Made by a program: the position numbers and the translations under genes. The notes under the pieces are model-generated. The model was not told the DNA's origin, ran no database searches, and worked only from the letters and a program-made list of their open reading frames with translations. Source: Dechloromonas sp. Dech2017 (GTDB taxonomy: Bacteria; Pseudomonadota; Gammaproteobacteria; Burkholderiales; Rhodocyclaceae). Taken from it: DNA of 64,000 nt. The stretch spans positions 187,001 through 251,000 of the forward strand of contig SSXW01000002.1 of the NCBI GenBank assembly GCA_009469585.1, written 5' to 3'. Below, in pieces: positions 39,558-52,824 of the stretch. How positions within the stretch are numbered: the stretch's first letter is position 1; every line of letters begins with the position of its first letter.

Positions 39558-39908
39558 ATGAACAGCATGAACGCACCCAAGATCCTTCCCTGGATCGCCC
39601 GCAAGGCGGGAATCAGCGACGAACTGGCCCTGAAACTTTGGCGCCGCGCCGTCAGCGAAGCAGAATACCTGACCGGCCGCACGGAAGGCTCCGAGTTCTG
39701 GAGCATGTCCGTCGAACGCTTCCTGGCCATCGTTGAAGACGAAGTCGGCAGCACCCCGGCCTACCAACTGACGCCCGCCCCCCAGCTGTCCTGGATGTGG
39801 CGCCACCAGACCCGGATGTCCCTGCTCTCCATGCAGGCCGCCGAAAACACCTATCACTACTGGCAGAACGCCTGGGGCAGCCTGGCCAAGTCGCAAAAAG
39901 CGGCCTGA
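39558..39908 (+). CDS. Conserved hypothetical protein
   Basis: A 116-residue soluble protein of unknown family. The translation has good coding character (IARKAGISDELALKLWRRAV, then WSMSVERFLAIVEDE). The ATG at 39558 follows caggaga. The preceding 243 bp is AT-rich and contains an inverted GTTG/CAAC element and promoter-like sequence, so it probably has its own promoter. I infer no function. Confidence 0.65.
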   Translation: MNSMNAPKILPWIARKAGISDELALKLWRRAVSEAEYLTGRTEGSEFWSMSVERFLAIVEDEVGSTPAYQLTPAPQLSWMWRHQTRMSLLSMQAAENTYHYWQNAWGSLAKSQKAA

Positions 39909-39939
39909 GCCGACGACTGACGCCCCCCGGGCCGGGTGA

Positions 39940-42813
<2,874 letters not shown>

Positions 42814-42822
42814 GGAGTTGCC

Positions 42823-43347
42823 ATGCGCTTCCTGACCGCCCGCATCGTCGCCGTCCTGCTCGCCGCCGCCCTGGCCGGCTGCGGCTTCCATCTGCGCGGC
42901 GAGGGAAGCGGCAACCTGCCCTACAAGACGATGTACATCGCCCTGCCCGATACTTCCGACGTCAATCTCTGGCTGCAGCGCTACATCAAGGCCAGTGGCC
43001 AGACCGAACTGGTCGACGACGCCAAGCGGGCCGAGGCCGTCTTCCAGCAGCTGACCGAGAACAAGCAGAAGACCGTCCTGAGCATCAACGCCCTGGGCCG
43101 GGTGCGCGAATACCGCCTGCAACTGAGCTATACCTTCCGCGTGATCAATGCCAAGGGCCAGGTCCTGGTGCCGCCCAACGAGGTGAACCTGACCCGCGAC
43201 ATCAGCTACGACGACTCTAATGTCCTCGCCAAGGGCCTGGAAGAAGAACTGCTGTGGCGCGACATGAACAATGACCTGGTCAACCAGATCATGCGCCGGC
43301 TGAGCATCATCAAGCCGAAGAACCCCGACCGCGAAGAAACCGAGTAA
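42823..43347 (+). CDS. lptE: LPS-assembly lipoprotein LptE
   Basis: A 174-residue outer-membrane lipoprotein. The lipobox LAGC places the lipidated Cys at position 20, followed by the family signature GFHLRGEG. LptE plugs LptD and aids insertion of LPS in the outer membrane. Gene order leuS-lptE-holA is conserved in proteobacteria. It starts 9 bp after leuS and its stop overlaps the holA ATG by 1 bp. Confidence 0.93.
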   Translation: MRFLTARIVAVLLAAALAGCGFHLRGEGSGNLPYKTMYIALPDTSDVNLWLQRYIKASGQTELVDDAKRAEAVFQQLTENKQKTVLSINALGRVREYRLQLSYTFRVINAKGQVLVPPNEVNLTRDISYDDSNVLAKGLEEELLWRDMNNDLVNQIMRRLSIIKPKNPDREETE

Positions 43348-44357
43348 TGCTGCTGCGCGGCGAACAACTGGCCGCCCACCTCGAGCGCGAACTGCGCCCG
43401 CTCTACGTGGTGTACGGCGACGAGCCGCTGCTCGTCATCGAGGCCGCCGATGCCATCCGGGCCAAGGCCCGCCAGCAGGGCTACAACGAACGCGAAGTGC
43501 TGACCGTGCTGCCGCATTTCGACTGGGGGCAACTGCTCGCCGCCGGCGGCAACCTGTCGCTGTTCGGCGATAAAAAGCTGATCGACCTGCGCATCCCGAG
43601 CGGCAAGCCGGGCAGGGAAGGCGGCGCCGCGCTGCAGCAGTGGTGCCAGAACCTGTCGATGGACAACTTGCTGCTGATCACCCTGCCCGAACTCGACTGG
43701 CGCGAGGAAAAGGCAGCCTGGTTCACGGCCCTGGTCAATGCCGGCGTCGCCCTCAAGCTGATCGCCCCGCCGCTCGCCGAACTGCCCGGCTGGATCGCCG
43801 GCCGGTTGCGCCGCCAGCAGCAGGGCGCCGACCTGGAAAGCCTGAAATTCATCGCCGAACGCGTCGAGGGCAACCTGCTCGCCGCCCACCAGGAAATCCA
43901 GAAGCTCGGCCTGCTCTACCCGGCCGGCCAGTTGAGCCAGCAACAGGTGCGCGACGCCGTGCTCAATGTCGCCCGCTACGACATCGACAGCCTGCGCGAG
44001 GCGCTCCTGGCCGGCGACATCGGCCGCCTGACGCGGACCCTGGACGGCCTGATGCAGGAAGGCGAAGCGCCGCCGCTGGTGCTGTGGGCGATGAGCGAGG
44101 AAATCCGGGCGCTGACGGTGATTCGCGCCGGCCTCGATGCCGGCCGGCCGGTCGATCTGCTGTTGAAGGAAGCCAAGGTCTGGGGGCCGCGCGCGGCGCC
44201 GGTCAAGAAAGCCCTGCAACGCCTGTCGACGGCGACGCTGGAAGGCGCCCTGCACCACGCCGGAGGAATCGACCGCCTGGTCAAGGGCATCGGCCAGGGG
44301 AACGTTTGGGAAGAATTTCTGCGGCTGGGCTTGCGCCTGGCCGCAGCAAAACAATAA
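43347..44357 (+). CDS. holA: DNA polymerase III delta subunit
   Basis: A 336-residue clamp-loader subunit of usual length. N-terminal segment LYVVYGDEPLLVIEAADAIR and LLLITLPELDWREEKAAWF match HolA; the C-terminal helical collar includes VLWAMSEEIRALTVIRAGLD. Delta opens the beta clamp. It is translationally coupled to lptE by TAATG, and a terminator hairpin begins at its stop codon. Confidence 0.94.
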   Translation: MLLRGEQLAAHLERELRPLYVVYGDEPLLVIEAADAIRAKARQQGYNEREVLTVLPHFDWGQLLAAGGNLSLFGDKKLIDLRIPSGKPGREGGAALQQWCQNLSMDNLLLITLPELDWREEKAAWFTALVNAGVALKLIAPPLAELPGWIAGRLRRQQQGADLESLKFIAERVEGNLLAAHQEIQKLGLLYPAGQLSQQQVRDAVLNVARYDIDSLREALLAGDIGRLTRTLDGLMQEGEAPPLVLWAMSEEIRALTVIRAGLDAGRPVDLLLKEAKVWGPRAAPVKKALQRLSTATLEGALHHAGGIDRLVKGIGQGNVWEEFLRLGLRLAAAKQ

Positions 44358-44378
44358 AGCCGCGAACTAGGCGGCTTT
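44356..44378. terminator. Bidirectional terminator between holA and a convergent gene
   Basis: 8-bp stem aaagccgc (44356-44363) with gcggcttt (44371-44378), loop 7 nt. It starts inside the holA stop codon and contains the stop of the minus-strand gene in its loop. Confidence 0.65.
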
Positions 44379-44606
44379 CGTCTGCTCAGCCGGAGTGTCC
44401 GGCTCAAGGTCTTCCCACAGGCAACCGCATTCCTTGCGAACGTCGTGCAAGCCCGGTTTGACCACTTCCTGCACCAGGCATTCGCCCTGGCAATCCTCGG
44501 CGACCACCACCAGCTTCATGTCGGCATCGACCTGGCGCTCGCCGTCCCAATAGCTGCACGTGGCGCAAACCTTGACCTCGGTCGGCAATATCAGTTTTTC
44601 AGCCAT
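44367..44606 (-). CDS. Small Cys-rich hypothetical protein
   Basis: A 79-residue protein with Cys pairs in VCATCSYWDG, EDCQGECLV and ECGCLWEDLE, suggesting a metal-binding (zinc or iron-sulfur) fold. No family function is known to me. ATG 44606 is near a purine-rich stretch. It is a single gene convergent with holA. Confidence 0.6.
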   Translation of the reverse strand: MAEKLILPTEVKVCATCSYWDGERQVDADMKLVVVAEDCQGECLVQEVVKPGLHDVRKECGCLWEDLEPDTPAEQTKAA

Positions 44607-44719
44607 CGCATCCTCGATGAAAAGCCCTGTTGTTGTTGCGGTTAAGAGTTTACCCGCTTCGGGAAGTTCCCAGTAATTTGTCTGGCTATAATGCCCTTTT
44701 GCCCCGCACGAATACCGCC

Positions 44720-45976
44720 ATGGATATCAAGGAATACATGCAGACCGTCGGCCGCCAGGCCCGCGCTGCCTCGCGCCGGCTGGCCACGGCCAGCACCGCC
44801 GACAAGAATGCCGCCCTGCTCCACATCGCCGCCGCCATCCGCCGCGACAAGGCGGCGCTGCTTGCCGCCAACGCCGAAGACCTCGCCGCCGCCCGCGCCG
44901 CCGGGCTGGAGGCCGCCCTGCTCGACCGCCTGACGCTGACCGACAAGGGCGTGGACAACATGGCCGAGGGCGTCGAGCAGGTCGCCAAGCTGGCCGACCC
45001 GATCGGCGAGATGGGCGAGTTCAAGTTCATGCCGTCCGGCATCCAGGTCGGCAAGATGCGCGTGCCGCTCGGCGTCATCGGCATCATCTACGAGGCCAGA
45101 CCCAACGTCACCGCCGACGCCGCGGCGCTCTGCCTGAAGTCGGGCAACGCCGCCATCCTGCGCGGCGGCTCGGAAGCCATCCGCTGCAACCGGGCCATCG
45201 CCGCCCTCGTCCAGGAAGGCCTGCAGGCCGCCGGGCTGCCGGCCGACGCCGTGCAGGTGATCAGCACCACCGACCGTGCCGCGGTCGGCGAACTGATCAC
45301 CATGCGCGAATTCGTCGACGTCATCGTGCCACGCGGCGGCAAGGGCCTGATCGCCCGCCTGCTGGCCGAATCGCGGGTGCCGATGATCCAGCACCTGGAC
45401 GGCAACTGCCACGTCTATCTCGAAGAGGAAGCCGACCCCAACAAGGCGCTGAAGATCGTCGAGAACGCCAAGACCCAGCGCTACGGCACCTGCAACACGG
45501 CCGAGTCGCTGCTCGTCGACCGCGCCGTGGCGCCCATGCTGCTGCCGCCCATCGCCGCCATGCTCTCCGCCAAGGGCGTCGAGATCCGCGGCTGCGTCGA
45601 GACCCGCGACATCGTGCCGAACGCCGTGCCGGCGACGGAAGAGGACTACTACACCGAGTTCCTGGCGCCGATCATTTCGGTCAAGGTGGTGGCCGGCATA
45701 GCAGAGGCCATCGCCCACATCAACCAGTACTCGTCGCACCACACCGAGTCCATCGTCACCGACAACCACCCGAAGGCCATGCGTTTCCTGCGCGAAGTCG
45801 ACTCGGCGTCGGTGATGATCAATGCCTCGACCCGTTTCGCCGACGGTTTCGAGTACGGCCTGGGCGCCGAGATCGGCATCTCGACCGACAAGATCCACGC
45901 CCGCGGCCCGGTCGGTCTGGAAGGCCTGACCAGCCAGAAGTGGATCGTGCTCGGCGACGGCCACGTACGCGGCTGA
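44720..45976 (+). CDS. proA: Gamma-glutamyl phosphate reductase
   Basis: A 418-residue enzyme of normal length for the second step of proline synthesis (NADPH reduction of glutamyl-5-phosphate). Conserved segments: [31 protein letters not shown] and the catalytic Cys in [13 protein letters not shown], ending [23 protein letters not shown] 44720; a TATAAT at 44687-44692 is a probable -10 element. No proB is adjacent. Confidence 0.96.
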   Translation: MDIKEYMQTVGRQARAASRRLATASTADKNAALLHIAAAIRRDKAALLAANAEDLAAARAAGLEAALLDRLTLTDKGVDNMAEGVEQVAKLADPIGEMGEFKFMPSGIQVGKMRVPLGVIGIIYEARPNVTADAAALCLKSGNAAILRGGSEAIRCNRAIAALVQEGLQAAGLPADAVQVISTTDRAAVGELITMREFVDVIVPRGGKGLIARLLAESRVPMIQHLDGNCHVYLEEEADPNKALKIVENAKTQRYGTCNTAESLLVDRAVAPMLLPPIAAMLSAKGVEIRGCVETRDIVPNAVPATEEDYYTEFLAPIISVKVVAGIAEAIAHINQYSSHHTESIVTDNHPKAMRFLREVDSASVMINASTRFADGFEYGLGAEIGISTDKIHARGPVGLEGLTSQKWIVLGDGHVRG

Positions 45977-45991
45977 TCACCAGGGCGGTCG

Positions 45992-46030
45992 GCTGCGGTC
46001 GACCGCCTTTTTTGCCCAAAATCCAAAAAC
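45992..46030 (+). repeat. Dispersed ~35-bp repeat, copy 7
   Basis: gctgcggtcgaccgc, ctttttt, gcccaaaatccaaaaac. The A-run is replaced by a T-run, and the head holds the perfect palindrome GCGGTCGACCGC. Between proA and the acyl-CoA dehydrogenase gene. Confidence 0.65.
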
Positions 46031-46060
46031 GACGCCCGGCGCTGGGCCCTGGAGACCCGC

Positions 46061-47236
46061 ATGAGCAAACCCGCCTTCGCCTGGCAAGACCCCTTCCTGC
46101 TCGACAGCCAGCTGGCCGCCGACGAACGCCAGGTGCGCAACGCGGCCCGCGATTTCGCCCAGAAATTCCTGCAACCGCGCATCCGCGACGCCTTCCGCAA
46201 CGAGACGACCGACCCGGCCATCTACCGCGACATGGGCGACATGGGCCTGCTCGGTGCGACGCTGCCGCCGCAATACGGTGGCGCCGGGCTGAACTATGTC
46301 TCCTACGGACTGATCGCCCGCGAGGTGGAGTACGTCGATTCGGCCTACCGGACGCTGCTTTCCGTGCAGTCGTCGCTGGTCATGCTGCCCATCCACGCCT
46401 TCGGCTCCGATGCGCAAAAAGAAAAGTACCTGAAGAAGCTCGGCCAGGGCGAGTTGATCGGCTGCTTCGGCCTGACCGAGCCGGATTCCGGCTCCGACCC
46501 GGCCAGCGCGACCAGCGTCGCCCGCGCCGTGCCCGGCGGCTGGAAGCTGTCCGGCGTCAAGCGCTGGATCACCAATGCGCCGATTGCCGACCTCTTCATC
46601 GTCTGGGCCAAGGACAACGAAGGTGTGCTGCGCGGCTTCATCCTCGAAAAAGGCATGGCCGGGCTAGCGACGCCGCTGATCGCCGGCAAGGTCAGCCTGC
46701 GCGCCTCGATCACCGGCGACATCGTGATGGACGAGGTGTTCGTGCCGCAGGACAACCTGCTGCCCGGCGTCAGCGGCCTCAAGGGGCCGTTCACCTGCCT
46801 CAACTCAGCGCGCTACGGCATCGCCTGGGGCGCGCTGGGCGCCGCCGAAAGCTGCTGGCACACGGCGCGGACCTACACGCTGGAACGCCGCCAGTTCGGC
46901 AAGCCGCTGGCCGCCAACCAGCTGATCCAGAAAAAGCTGGTCGACATGCAGGGCGAGATCGTCCTCGGCCTGCAGGGCGCGCTGCGCCTCGGCCGCATGA
47001 TGGACGACGGCAGCGCGACGCCGGAACTGGTCTCGCTCCTCAAGCGCAACAGCACCGGCAAGGCCCTGCACATCGCCCGCGAGGCCCGCGACATGCTGGG
47101 CGGCAACGGCATTTCCGACGAATACGGCGTCATCCGCCACATGGTCAATCTCGAGTCGGTGACCACCTACGAAGGCACCCACGATGTGCACGCGCTGATT
47201 CTCGGCCGGGCCATCACCGGGCTCAGCGCCTTTTGA
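46061..47236 (+). CDS. Glutaryl-CoA dehydrogenase-like acyl-CoA dehydrogenase
   Basis: A 391-residue flavoprotein. Segments [19 protein letters not shown] (FAD binding), [38 protein letters not shown] and the catalytic Glu in [20 protein letters not shown] match glutaryl-CoA dehydrogenase (oxidative decarboxylation to crotonyl-CoA in lysine and aromatic catabolism). No electron-transfer or CoA-transferase genes are adjacent. Its two ends are flanked by repeat copies in opposite orientation. Confidence 0.87.
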   Translation: MSKPAFAWQDPFLLDSQLAADERQVRNAARDFAQKFLQPRIRDAFRNETTDPAIYRDMGDMGLLGATLPPQYGGAGLNYVSYGLIAREVEYVDSAYRTLLSVQSSLVMLPIHAFGSDAQKEKYLKKLGQGELIGCFGLTEPDSGSDPASATSVARAVPGGWKLSGVKRWITNAPIADLFIVWAKDNEGVLRGFILEKGMAGLATPLIAGKVSLRASITGDIVMDEVFVPQDNLLPGVSGLKGPFTCLNSARYGIAWGALGAAESCWHTARTYTLERRQFGKPLAANQLIQKKLVDMQGEIVLGLQGALRLGRMMDDGSATPELVSLLKRNSTGKALHIAREARDMLGGNGISDEYGVIRHMVNLESVTTYEGTHDVHALILGRAITGLSAF

Positions 47237-48413
47237 TTTTTGCCCATTTTTTGCCGTCGACCGCAGCGATCGCCGCGGCCAGCAGCAAAAGCAGCCCCGG
47301 CAGAAGGTAGCGGCCGCTCGCCCAGTCGGGCAGGGCGTGGGTGACGAAGGCGATGCGGGCCAGGCTGGCCAGCGCCGTCACCGCGAAGAAAGTCCCCATC
47401 ACCTTGCCTTCGGCGCCACGCGCCGCGGCGGCCGAAGCCTGCTCCATCAGCCCGGCGAAGGCCAAGGCCCAGCCGGCGCCGCTCAGCAACTGCCAGGCGG
47501 CCAGCGCCGGCAGACCGGCGGCGCTCGCTGCCAGAAAGCTGGCCGCCGCGGCGACCAGCAAGCCGGCACTGGCCACCGGCAGCGCGGCGAAGCGTTTGAC
47601 CAGCGGGCCGACCGCGACCAGCGCGGCGAAGAAACCGACCCAGAGCAGCGGCATCAGCCACGGCAGGCTGTCCCCGGCGGCCAGCCGCTGATAGAGGGGC
47701 GCCGCGTTGGCGAAGGCATGCACCTGGAAGGCGAAGCCGGCCACGGCCAGCACCCCGAACAGCGGCAGGCAGGCGACGAAGGGCGCCGGCTGGCTGGCTT
47801 CCGCCTCGGCCGGCGGCGCCTGGCGCCCGGCCTGGCGGAGCAGGGCAACAACGGCGGCGAGCAAAACCAGCGCCGACCCGGCGAAGGGCAGCAGCGGATC
47901 GACGCCACGCAGCCACAGGCCGAGAAAGGGCGACAGGGCGAGGGCCAGCCCGCTGCCCGCCGCGTACCAGACGACCAGTCCCGGCCGTTGCGCCGCCTTG
48001 GCCCGCTTGGCGAGCAGCACGAAGGTCGGGGCCCGGACGACCGAGGCCGAGACGACCCAGACCAACAGCACGGTGAGCAGCAGTTCCGGCGCCACCCCGG
48101 CCGCCGCCGGCAAGCCGACGAAACCCACCGCCGACAGCGAGGTCAGGACGAGCAGCAGCCTGGCCAGGCGCGCGAAGGCGTCGCGCATGCGGTCGGCCAG
48201 CGCGCCGAAGGCGATGTCCATGGCCGCGAAGATCGCCTGGTCGACGATCAGGATCAGCGGCAACCAGCTGGCGGCGATACCGGCCCGGGCCAGCAAGGCC
48301 GGCAACATCAGGGCGTAGGCTGTCCACCCGATGGCGAAGGCGAATTGCACGGCGGCCAGTTGCCGGCCGCCGCCGTCCTTGCTCTCCCCACCCGCCGCTG
48401 CCATCGCTGCCAT
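47223..48413 (-). CDS. Major facilitator superfamily transporter with repeat-encoded C-terminus
   Basis: A 396-residue protein with about 12 transmembrane helices (for example [20 protein letters not shown], loop 2-3 type motif). The substrate is unknown. The final residues [13 protein letters not shown] are encoded by a dispersed-repeat copy (47233-47267), so the C-terminal tail seems to have been acquired from the repeat. It converges with, and overlaps by 14 bp, the acyl-CoA dehydrogenase gene. ATG 48413 is preferred; 48485 would add a non-hydrophobic leader. Confidence 0.78.
   Translation of the reverse strand: MAAMAAAGGESKDGGGRQLAAVQFAFAIGWTAYALMLPALLARAGIAASWLPLILIVDQAIFAAMDIAFGALADRMRDAFARLARLLLVLTSLSAVGFVGLPAAAGVAPELLLTVLLVWVVSASVVRAPTFVLLAKRAKAAQRPGLVVWYAAGSGLALALSPFLGLWLRGVDPLLPFAGSALVLLAAVVALLRQAGRQAPPAEAEASQPAPFVACLPLFGVLAVAGFAFQVHAFANAAPLYQRLAAGDSLPWLMPLLWVGFFAALVAVGPLVKRFAALPVASAGLLVAAAASFLAASAAGLPALAAWQLLSGAGWALAFAGLMEQASAAAARGAEGKVMGTFFAVTALASLARIAFVTHALPDWASGRYLLPGLLLLLAAAIAAVDGKKWAKIKRR
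47233..47267 (-). repeat. Dispersed ~35-bp repeat, copy 8
   Basis: Minus strand: gctgcggtcgacggc, aaaaaa, tgggcaaaaatcaaaa. It encodes the C-terminus of the MFS gene (reading Ala-Ala-Val-Asp-Gly-Lys-Lys) and touches the 3' end of the convergent dehydrogenase gene. Confidence 0.75.
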
Positions 48414-48478
48414 CGCTCGCCCCCAGCTCCTTGTTCCGCCGCATGATAATCTAGCCGCCGACACTCCCGGGAGCCCGT

Positions 48479-48962
48479 ATGCCATCGTCCGCCTACCAAG
48501 CCATCATTGCCGCCCCCGGCTTCGCGCTGGGCGTGCGCTGCGACGCCGACTACATCACCGGCCTGGAATTCCTGCCGCCCGGCCCGCCCCAGGCGCCGAC
48601 CACGCCGCTCGCCGCCGAAGCGGCGCGCCAGCTGCAGGCCTGGCTGGCCGACCCCGGCTTCGTCTTCGGGTTGCCCCTCAAGCCGGCCGGCACCGCCTTC
48701 CAGCGCCGGGTCTGGCAACGGATCGCCGCCATTCCGCCCGGCCAGACCCACTCCTACGGCGAGCTGGCCAAGGCCCTCAACAACGCCCCGCGCGCCGTCG
48801 GCCAGGCCTGCGGCGCCAACCCCTACCCGGTCGTCGTGCCCTGCCACCGCGTGGTGGCCAGCGGTGGTGTCGCCAAGAACCGGCTGGGCGGCTTCAACCG
48901 CCAGGGCGGCGGTTTCCTGCTCGATGTCAAACGCTGGCTGCTGCGCCACGAGGGCCACGCCA

Positions 48963-48982
<20 letters not shown>
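48479..48982 (+). CDS. ogt: Methylated-DNA--protein-cysteine methyltransferase
   Basis: A 167-residue suicide repair enzyme. The alkyl-accepting Cys is in YPVVVPCHRVVASGG, preceded by the DNA-binding helix GQTHSYGELAKALNNAPRAV. It removes O6-alkylguanine lesions. The N-terminal domain is short, as in Ogt. It overlaps xerD by 20 bp, so the two are probably co-translated. Confidence 0.92.
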
Positions 48983-49868
<886 letters not shown>

Positions 49869-49879
49869 GGCGCTCCGTC

Positions 49880-50788
49880 CTAGCGGGGCGTGAAGCGGTA
49901 GAACAGGTTGGGCTCGGACACAACGTAGAGATTGCCGGCGTCGTCGAACTCGACGCCCTCCGGCTGGCGGACGTGGGCGGCCAGCCCGTGCGCGCCGCGC
50001 CGCAAGTCGAGCGCGCCGACCAGGTGGCCGGTCGCGTCGTATTCGGCGATCCGCTTCGATTCGTCGCTGAGCAGCAGCAGGTGGCCGCTCGGCTCATGCA
50101 CGCTGAGCGACGACAGGTCGCGCAGTTCCGCCGCAACCTTTGCGCTGGGCAGCCATTCGCGGATATCCAGCCGTTCGCCGAGGCGCCCGTCCACCGGCGA
50201 GATGCCGGCGATCTCGATGACCCGCATCGGCGACTTCTCCTTGACGACGAACAGGCGCTGCCGCTGGCGATCCCAGGCCAGGCCTTCGAAGCCAACGTTT
50301 TTGGCGAGGTCGATGGCCAGTGTCAGGTGCGGCGCCGCGCTGACATCGAGGGCGCTGTGCTGCGCCCCGATGCGGGCGAAGAAAATCTGCTGCCCGCGCT
50401 CGTCGGCCAGCGCGAAGAGGTCGCCTTCGAGGTGGGCGATGCCCTCCAGGTCCTTGAGGCCGGTCGCCGGCAGGCTGCGCAGCAGGCGTCCGGCGGTGCT
50501 CAGCTCGACCACGGCCGGCGGGTTGTTGATGACCATGAACAGGGTGCCGGTTTCCCGGTTGAAGGCCAGCCCCGAGGCATTGGCCGTCACCCCGGCGATG
50601 GGCAGGGCATCGATGTCCACCCGGTAATCGGCCAGTCCCAGACCGGCCGCCGGCTGTGCGGCGCCCGTCCAGCCGGCGCGATGCAGCGCATCGGCGGCGG
50701 CCGGCGCGTATTGCTGCCAGGCGAGCCAGCCGGCGGCGACGACCAGCGCCAGCCAGAAATACGCATTTTCCTGCAAACGTCTCAACAT
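49880..50788 (-). CDS. SdiA-regulated (YjiK-like) periplasmic beta-propeller protein
   Basis: A 302-residue protein with an N-terminal membrane anchor (about 10-25) and an NHL/SMP-like propeller (FNRETGTLFMVINNPPAVVE, DLEGIAHLEGDLFALADERG, GVEFDDAGNLYVVSEPNLFY). It matches the SdiA-regulated domain family. The biochemical role is unknown. It converges on xerD with an 11-bp gap. Confidence 0.82.
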   Translation of the reverse strand: MLRRLQENAYFWLALVVAAGWLAWQQYAPAAADALHRAGWTGAAQPAAGLGLADYRVDIDALPIAGVTANASGLAFNRETGTLFMVINNPPAVVELSTAGRLLRSLPATGLKDLEGIAHLEGDLFALADERGQQIFFARIGAQHSALDVSAAPHLTLAIDLAKNVGFEGLAWDRQRQRLFVVKEKSPMRVIEIAGISPVDGRLGERLDIREWLPSAKVAAELRDLSSLSVHEPSGHLLLLSDESKRIAEYDATGHLVGALDLRRGAHGLAAHVRQPEGVEFDDAGNLYVVSEPNLFYRFTPR

Positions 50789-50881
50789 GCTGCCTCCAGG
50801 TCGGCGCCGGCAAGCTGCGGCGCCCGGCCGCTATAATGGCGGCGCCACATTGCACGCCGACTACCGCCACATTTCAGCCCC

Positions 50882-51373
50882 ATGAGCAAAGCCGACCACG
50901 CCCCGGAAACCCCCGCCACCCGTTTCCTCAAGGCCAACAAGGTGGCCTTTTCCAGCCACCCGTACGCTTACGAGGAGCACGGCGGCACTCGCGTCTCGGC
51001 CCGCGAACTCAACGTGGACGAGCATGCCGTGATCAAGACCCTGGTCTTCGAGGACGAGCACGCCAAGCCGCTGCTCGCGCTGATGCACGGCGACTGCAAG
51101 GTGTCGACCAAGGAACTGGCGCGGCAGATAGGCTGCAAGAAGGTCGAGCCGTGCAAGCCGGAAGTCGCCAACCGCCACACCGGCTTCCTGGTCGGCGGCA
51201 CCAGCCCGTTCGGGACCAAGAAGGCGATGCCGGTCTATCTCGAGAAAAGCATCCTCGATTTGCCGCTGATCTACATCAACGGCGGCCGGCGCGGCTACCT
51301 GGTCGGCGTGCACCCGCACGACATCGTGCGCACGCTGAACCCCCGGCCGGTCGAGGCGGCGCTCAAGGGGTGA
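50882..51373 (+). CDS. ybaK: Cys-tRNA(Pro)/Cys-tRNA(Cys) deacylase (YbaK/EbsC)
   Basis: A 163-residue YbaK-domain protein. Conserved segments FSSHPYAYEEHGG, VIKTLVFEDEHAKPLLALMH, NRHTGFLVGGTSPFGTKKAM and YINGGRRGYLVGVHPHDIVR. It removes Cys mischarged onto tRNA-Pro. A TATAAT lies at 50832-50837 upstream of the ATG. Single gene. Confidence 0.92.
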   Translation: MSKADHAPETPATRFLKANKVAFSSHPYAYEEHGGTRVSARELNVDEHAVIKTLVFEDEHAKPLLALMHGDCKVSTKELARQIGCKKVEPCKPEVANRHTGFLVGGTSPFGTKKAMPVYLEKSILDLPLIYINGGRRGYLVGVHPHDIVRTLNPRPVEAALKG

Positions 51374-51464
51374 TTGCCACAGGCAATCGCAGTTATTCAA
51401 GCTATCGATTAGCGCTATACACCCAGCTTGTTTACAGTGGTGCTCAAAGCCAAGGAGCGCCGCC

Positions 51465-52337
51465 ATGACCCAACTCGTTATCCGCCACTACGCCCGGCCG
51501 GGCACCCGCCGCCCGCTGTGGATCGGCCTGGCCATGGCCGTCGTCGGCATCGCCTTCGGCATCGAGCAGGCCGCCCAATGGCTGGCCGCCCACCCGATGG
51601 CCGCCCAGGGGCTGGCGGCCAGCCTGCTGGCCGGCGCGGCGACCGGCCTCGGCGCCATTCCCGTGCTCATGCTGCGCCGCCCGTCGGAGCGCCTGATGGC
51701 GCCGATGCTCGGCCTGGCCGGCGGCATGATGCTCGCCGCCAGCCTCTTCTCGCTGCTCGTGCCGGCCGTGCAGGCGGTGGCGGCGAGCGCTGCCGCCGGG
51801 TCGCTCGGCGTGGCCACGGCCGGCGCCTTGCTGGCCGGCGTCGCCGCCATGCGGGCGCTGGATCGGCGTTTGCCGCACGAACACGTCGAGACGGTCGACA
51901 GCAGCACGCCGCCCAACGTCGCCCTGGTCGTCACCGCCATCGCCCTCCATAACGTGCCGGAAGGCCTGGCGGTCGGCGTTGCGGCGGCGGCCGGAGCCGA
52001 CCACGGGATGAGCCTGGGCATCGCCTTGCAGAACATTCCGGAGGGCTGGATCGTCGCCAGCGCCATGCTGGCGCTCGGTGCGACACCGCTGCGGGCCGCC
52101 CTGATCGCCCTCGGCACCGGCCTCGTCGAGCCGGTCGGCGGCTTGTTCGGGGTGATCGCCAGCACCGTCGCCGGCGCCGCCTTGCCGATGGCGCTGGCCG
52201 CGGCGGCCGGGGCGATGCTCTGGGTGGTCGGCCACGAAATGATCCCGGCGGCGCGCCAGCCGGGCCGGGTGGGCGCCGGAACGGCCGGACTGGCCGCCGG
52301 CTTCGTCGTGATGACCGGGCTGGCGGCGGCCTTCTGA
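51465..52337 (+). CDS. ZIP family divalent metal transporter
   Basis: A 290-residue membrane protein with about eight helices. The two ZIP metal-binding signatures are present: ALHNVPEGLAVGV and ALQNIPEGWIVAS. A short His-containing loop (LPHEHVETVDSS) lies between helices 3 and 4. It imports (or in some members exports) zinc and other divalent ions. ATG 51465 has aaggag upstream. No Zur-like site is seen. Confidence 0.88.
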   Translation: MTQLVIRHYARPGTRRPLWIGLAMAVVGIAFGIEQAAQWLAAHPMAAQGLAASLLAGAATGLGAIPVLMLRRPSERLMAPMLGLAGGMMLAASLFSLLVPAVQAVAASAAAGSLGVATAGALLAGVAAMRALDRRLPHEHVETVDSSTPPNVALVVTAIALHNVPEGLAVGVAAAAGADHGMSLGIALQNIPEGWIVASAMLALGATPLRAALIALGTGLVEPVGGLFGVIASTVAGAALPMALAAAAGAMLWVVGHEMIPAARQPGRVGAGTAGLAAGFVVMTGLAAAF

Positions 52338-52363
52338 GGCAGTTTCAGGCGAAAAAGGCGATC

Positions 52364-52400
52364 GCCGCGGTCAACCGGAAAAAACGGCCAAAATCGAAAA
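52364..52400 (+). repeat. Dispersed ~35-bp repeat, copy 9
   Basis: gccgcggtcaaccgg, aaaaaa, cggccaaaatcgaaaa. It lies between the convergent ZIP and folB genes, within the 71-bp gap. Nearly identical in its tail to copy 3. Confidence 0.75.
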
Positions 52401-52408
52401 ACCCCGGC

Positions 52409-52759
52409 TCACACCGAGCGTTCGATGATGACGCCGACCCGCTTGACGCCGGGCATCATGCCCAGCTTGGCGACCGAGACGCGCACCCACTGGGCGGCGA
52501 AATTTTCCAGCAGCCAGGTGGCGATGTGCTCGGTCAGCTTTTCCAGCAGGTTGAAATGGCTGGCCGCCAGGTCGGCGCGCAGGCGCTCGACGACGACGGC
52601 GTAGTCGACGGTGTCGCGGATGTCGTCGCTGGCCCCGGCCGAGGCGGTGGACACGCCGATCTGCAGCGATATCTCGACCGTCTGCGCCATGGCCTTCTCG
52701 CGCGGATAGATGCCTATCCACGTCTCGGCACGCAGTTCTTCGATGAATATGATGTCCAT
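52409..52759 (-). CDS. folB: Dihydroneopterin aldolase
   Basis: A 116-residue folate-biosynthesis enzyme. It begins MDIIFIEELRAETWIGIYPR, with DTVDYAVVVERLRAD and the catalytic-region Lys in VRVSVAKLGMMPGVKRVGV. ATG 52759 matches the family start. It is divergent from plsY with a 65-bp gap that contains a head-like fragment of the dispersed repeat (gcggtcgacggca). Confidence 0.9.
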   Translation of the reverse strand: MDIIFIEELRAETWIGIYPREKAMAQTVEISLQIGVSTASAGASDDIRDTVDYAVVVERLRADLAASHFNLLEKLTEHIATWLLENFAAQWVRVSVAKLGMMPGVKRVGVIIERSV

Positions 52760-52824
52760 GGGGCGGTCGACGGCAGCGGGGTGTAAAATTCGCGCCGATT
52801 GTACCTCAGCGACCCCCACCACCC

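Noticed and set aside
52762..52799. Head-like sequence gcggtcgacggca upstream of folB
   Set aside because: The 13-nt head matches but no A-run or tail follows; may be a decayed copy, not counted.
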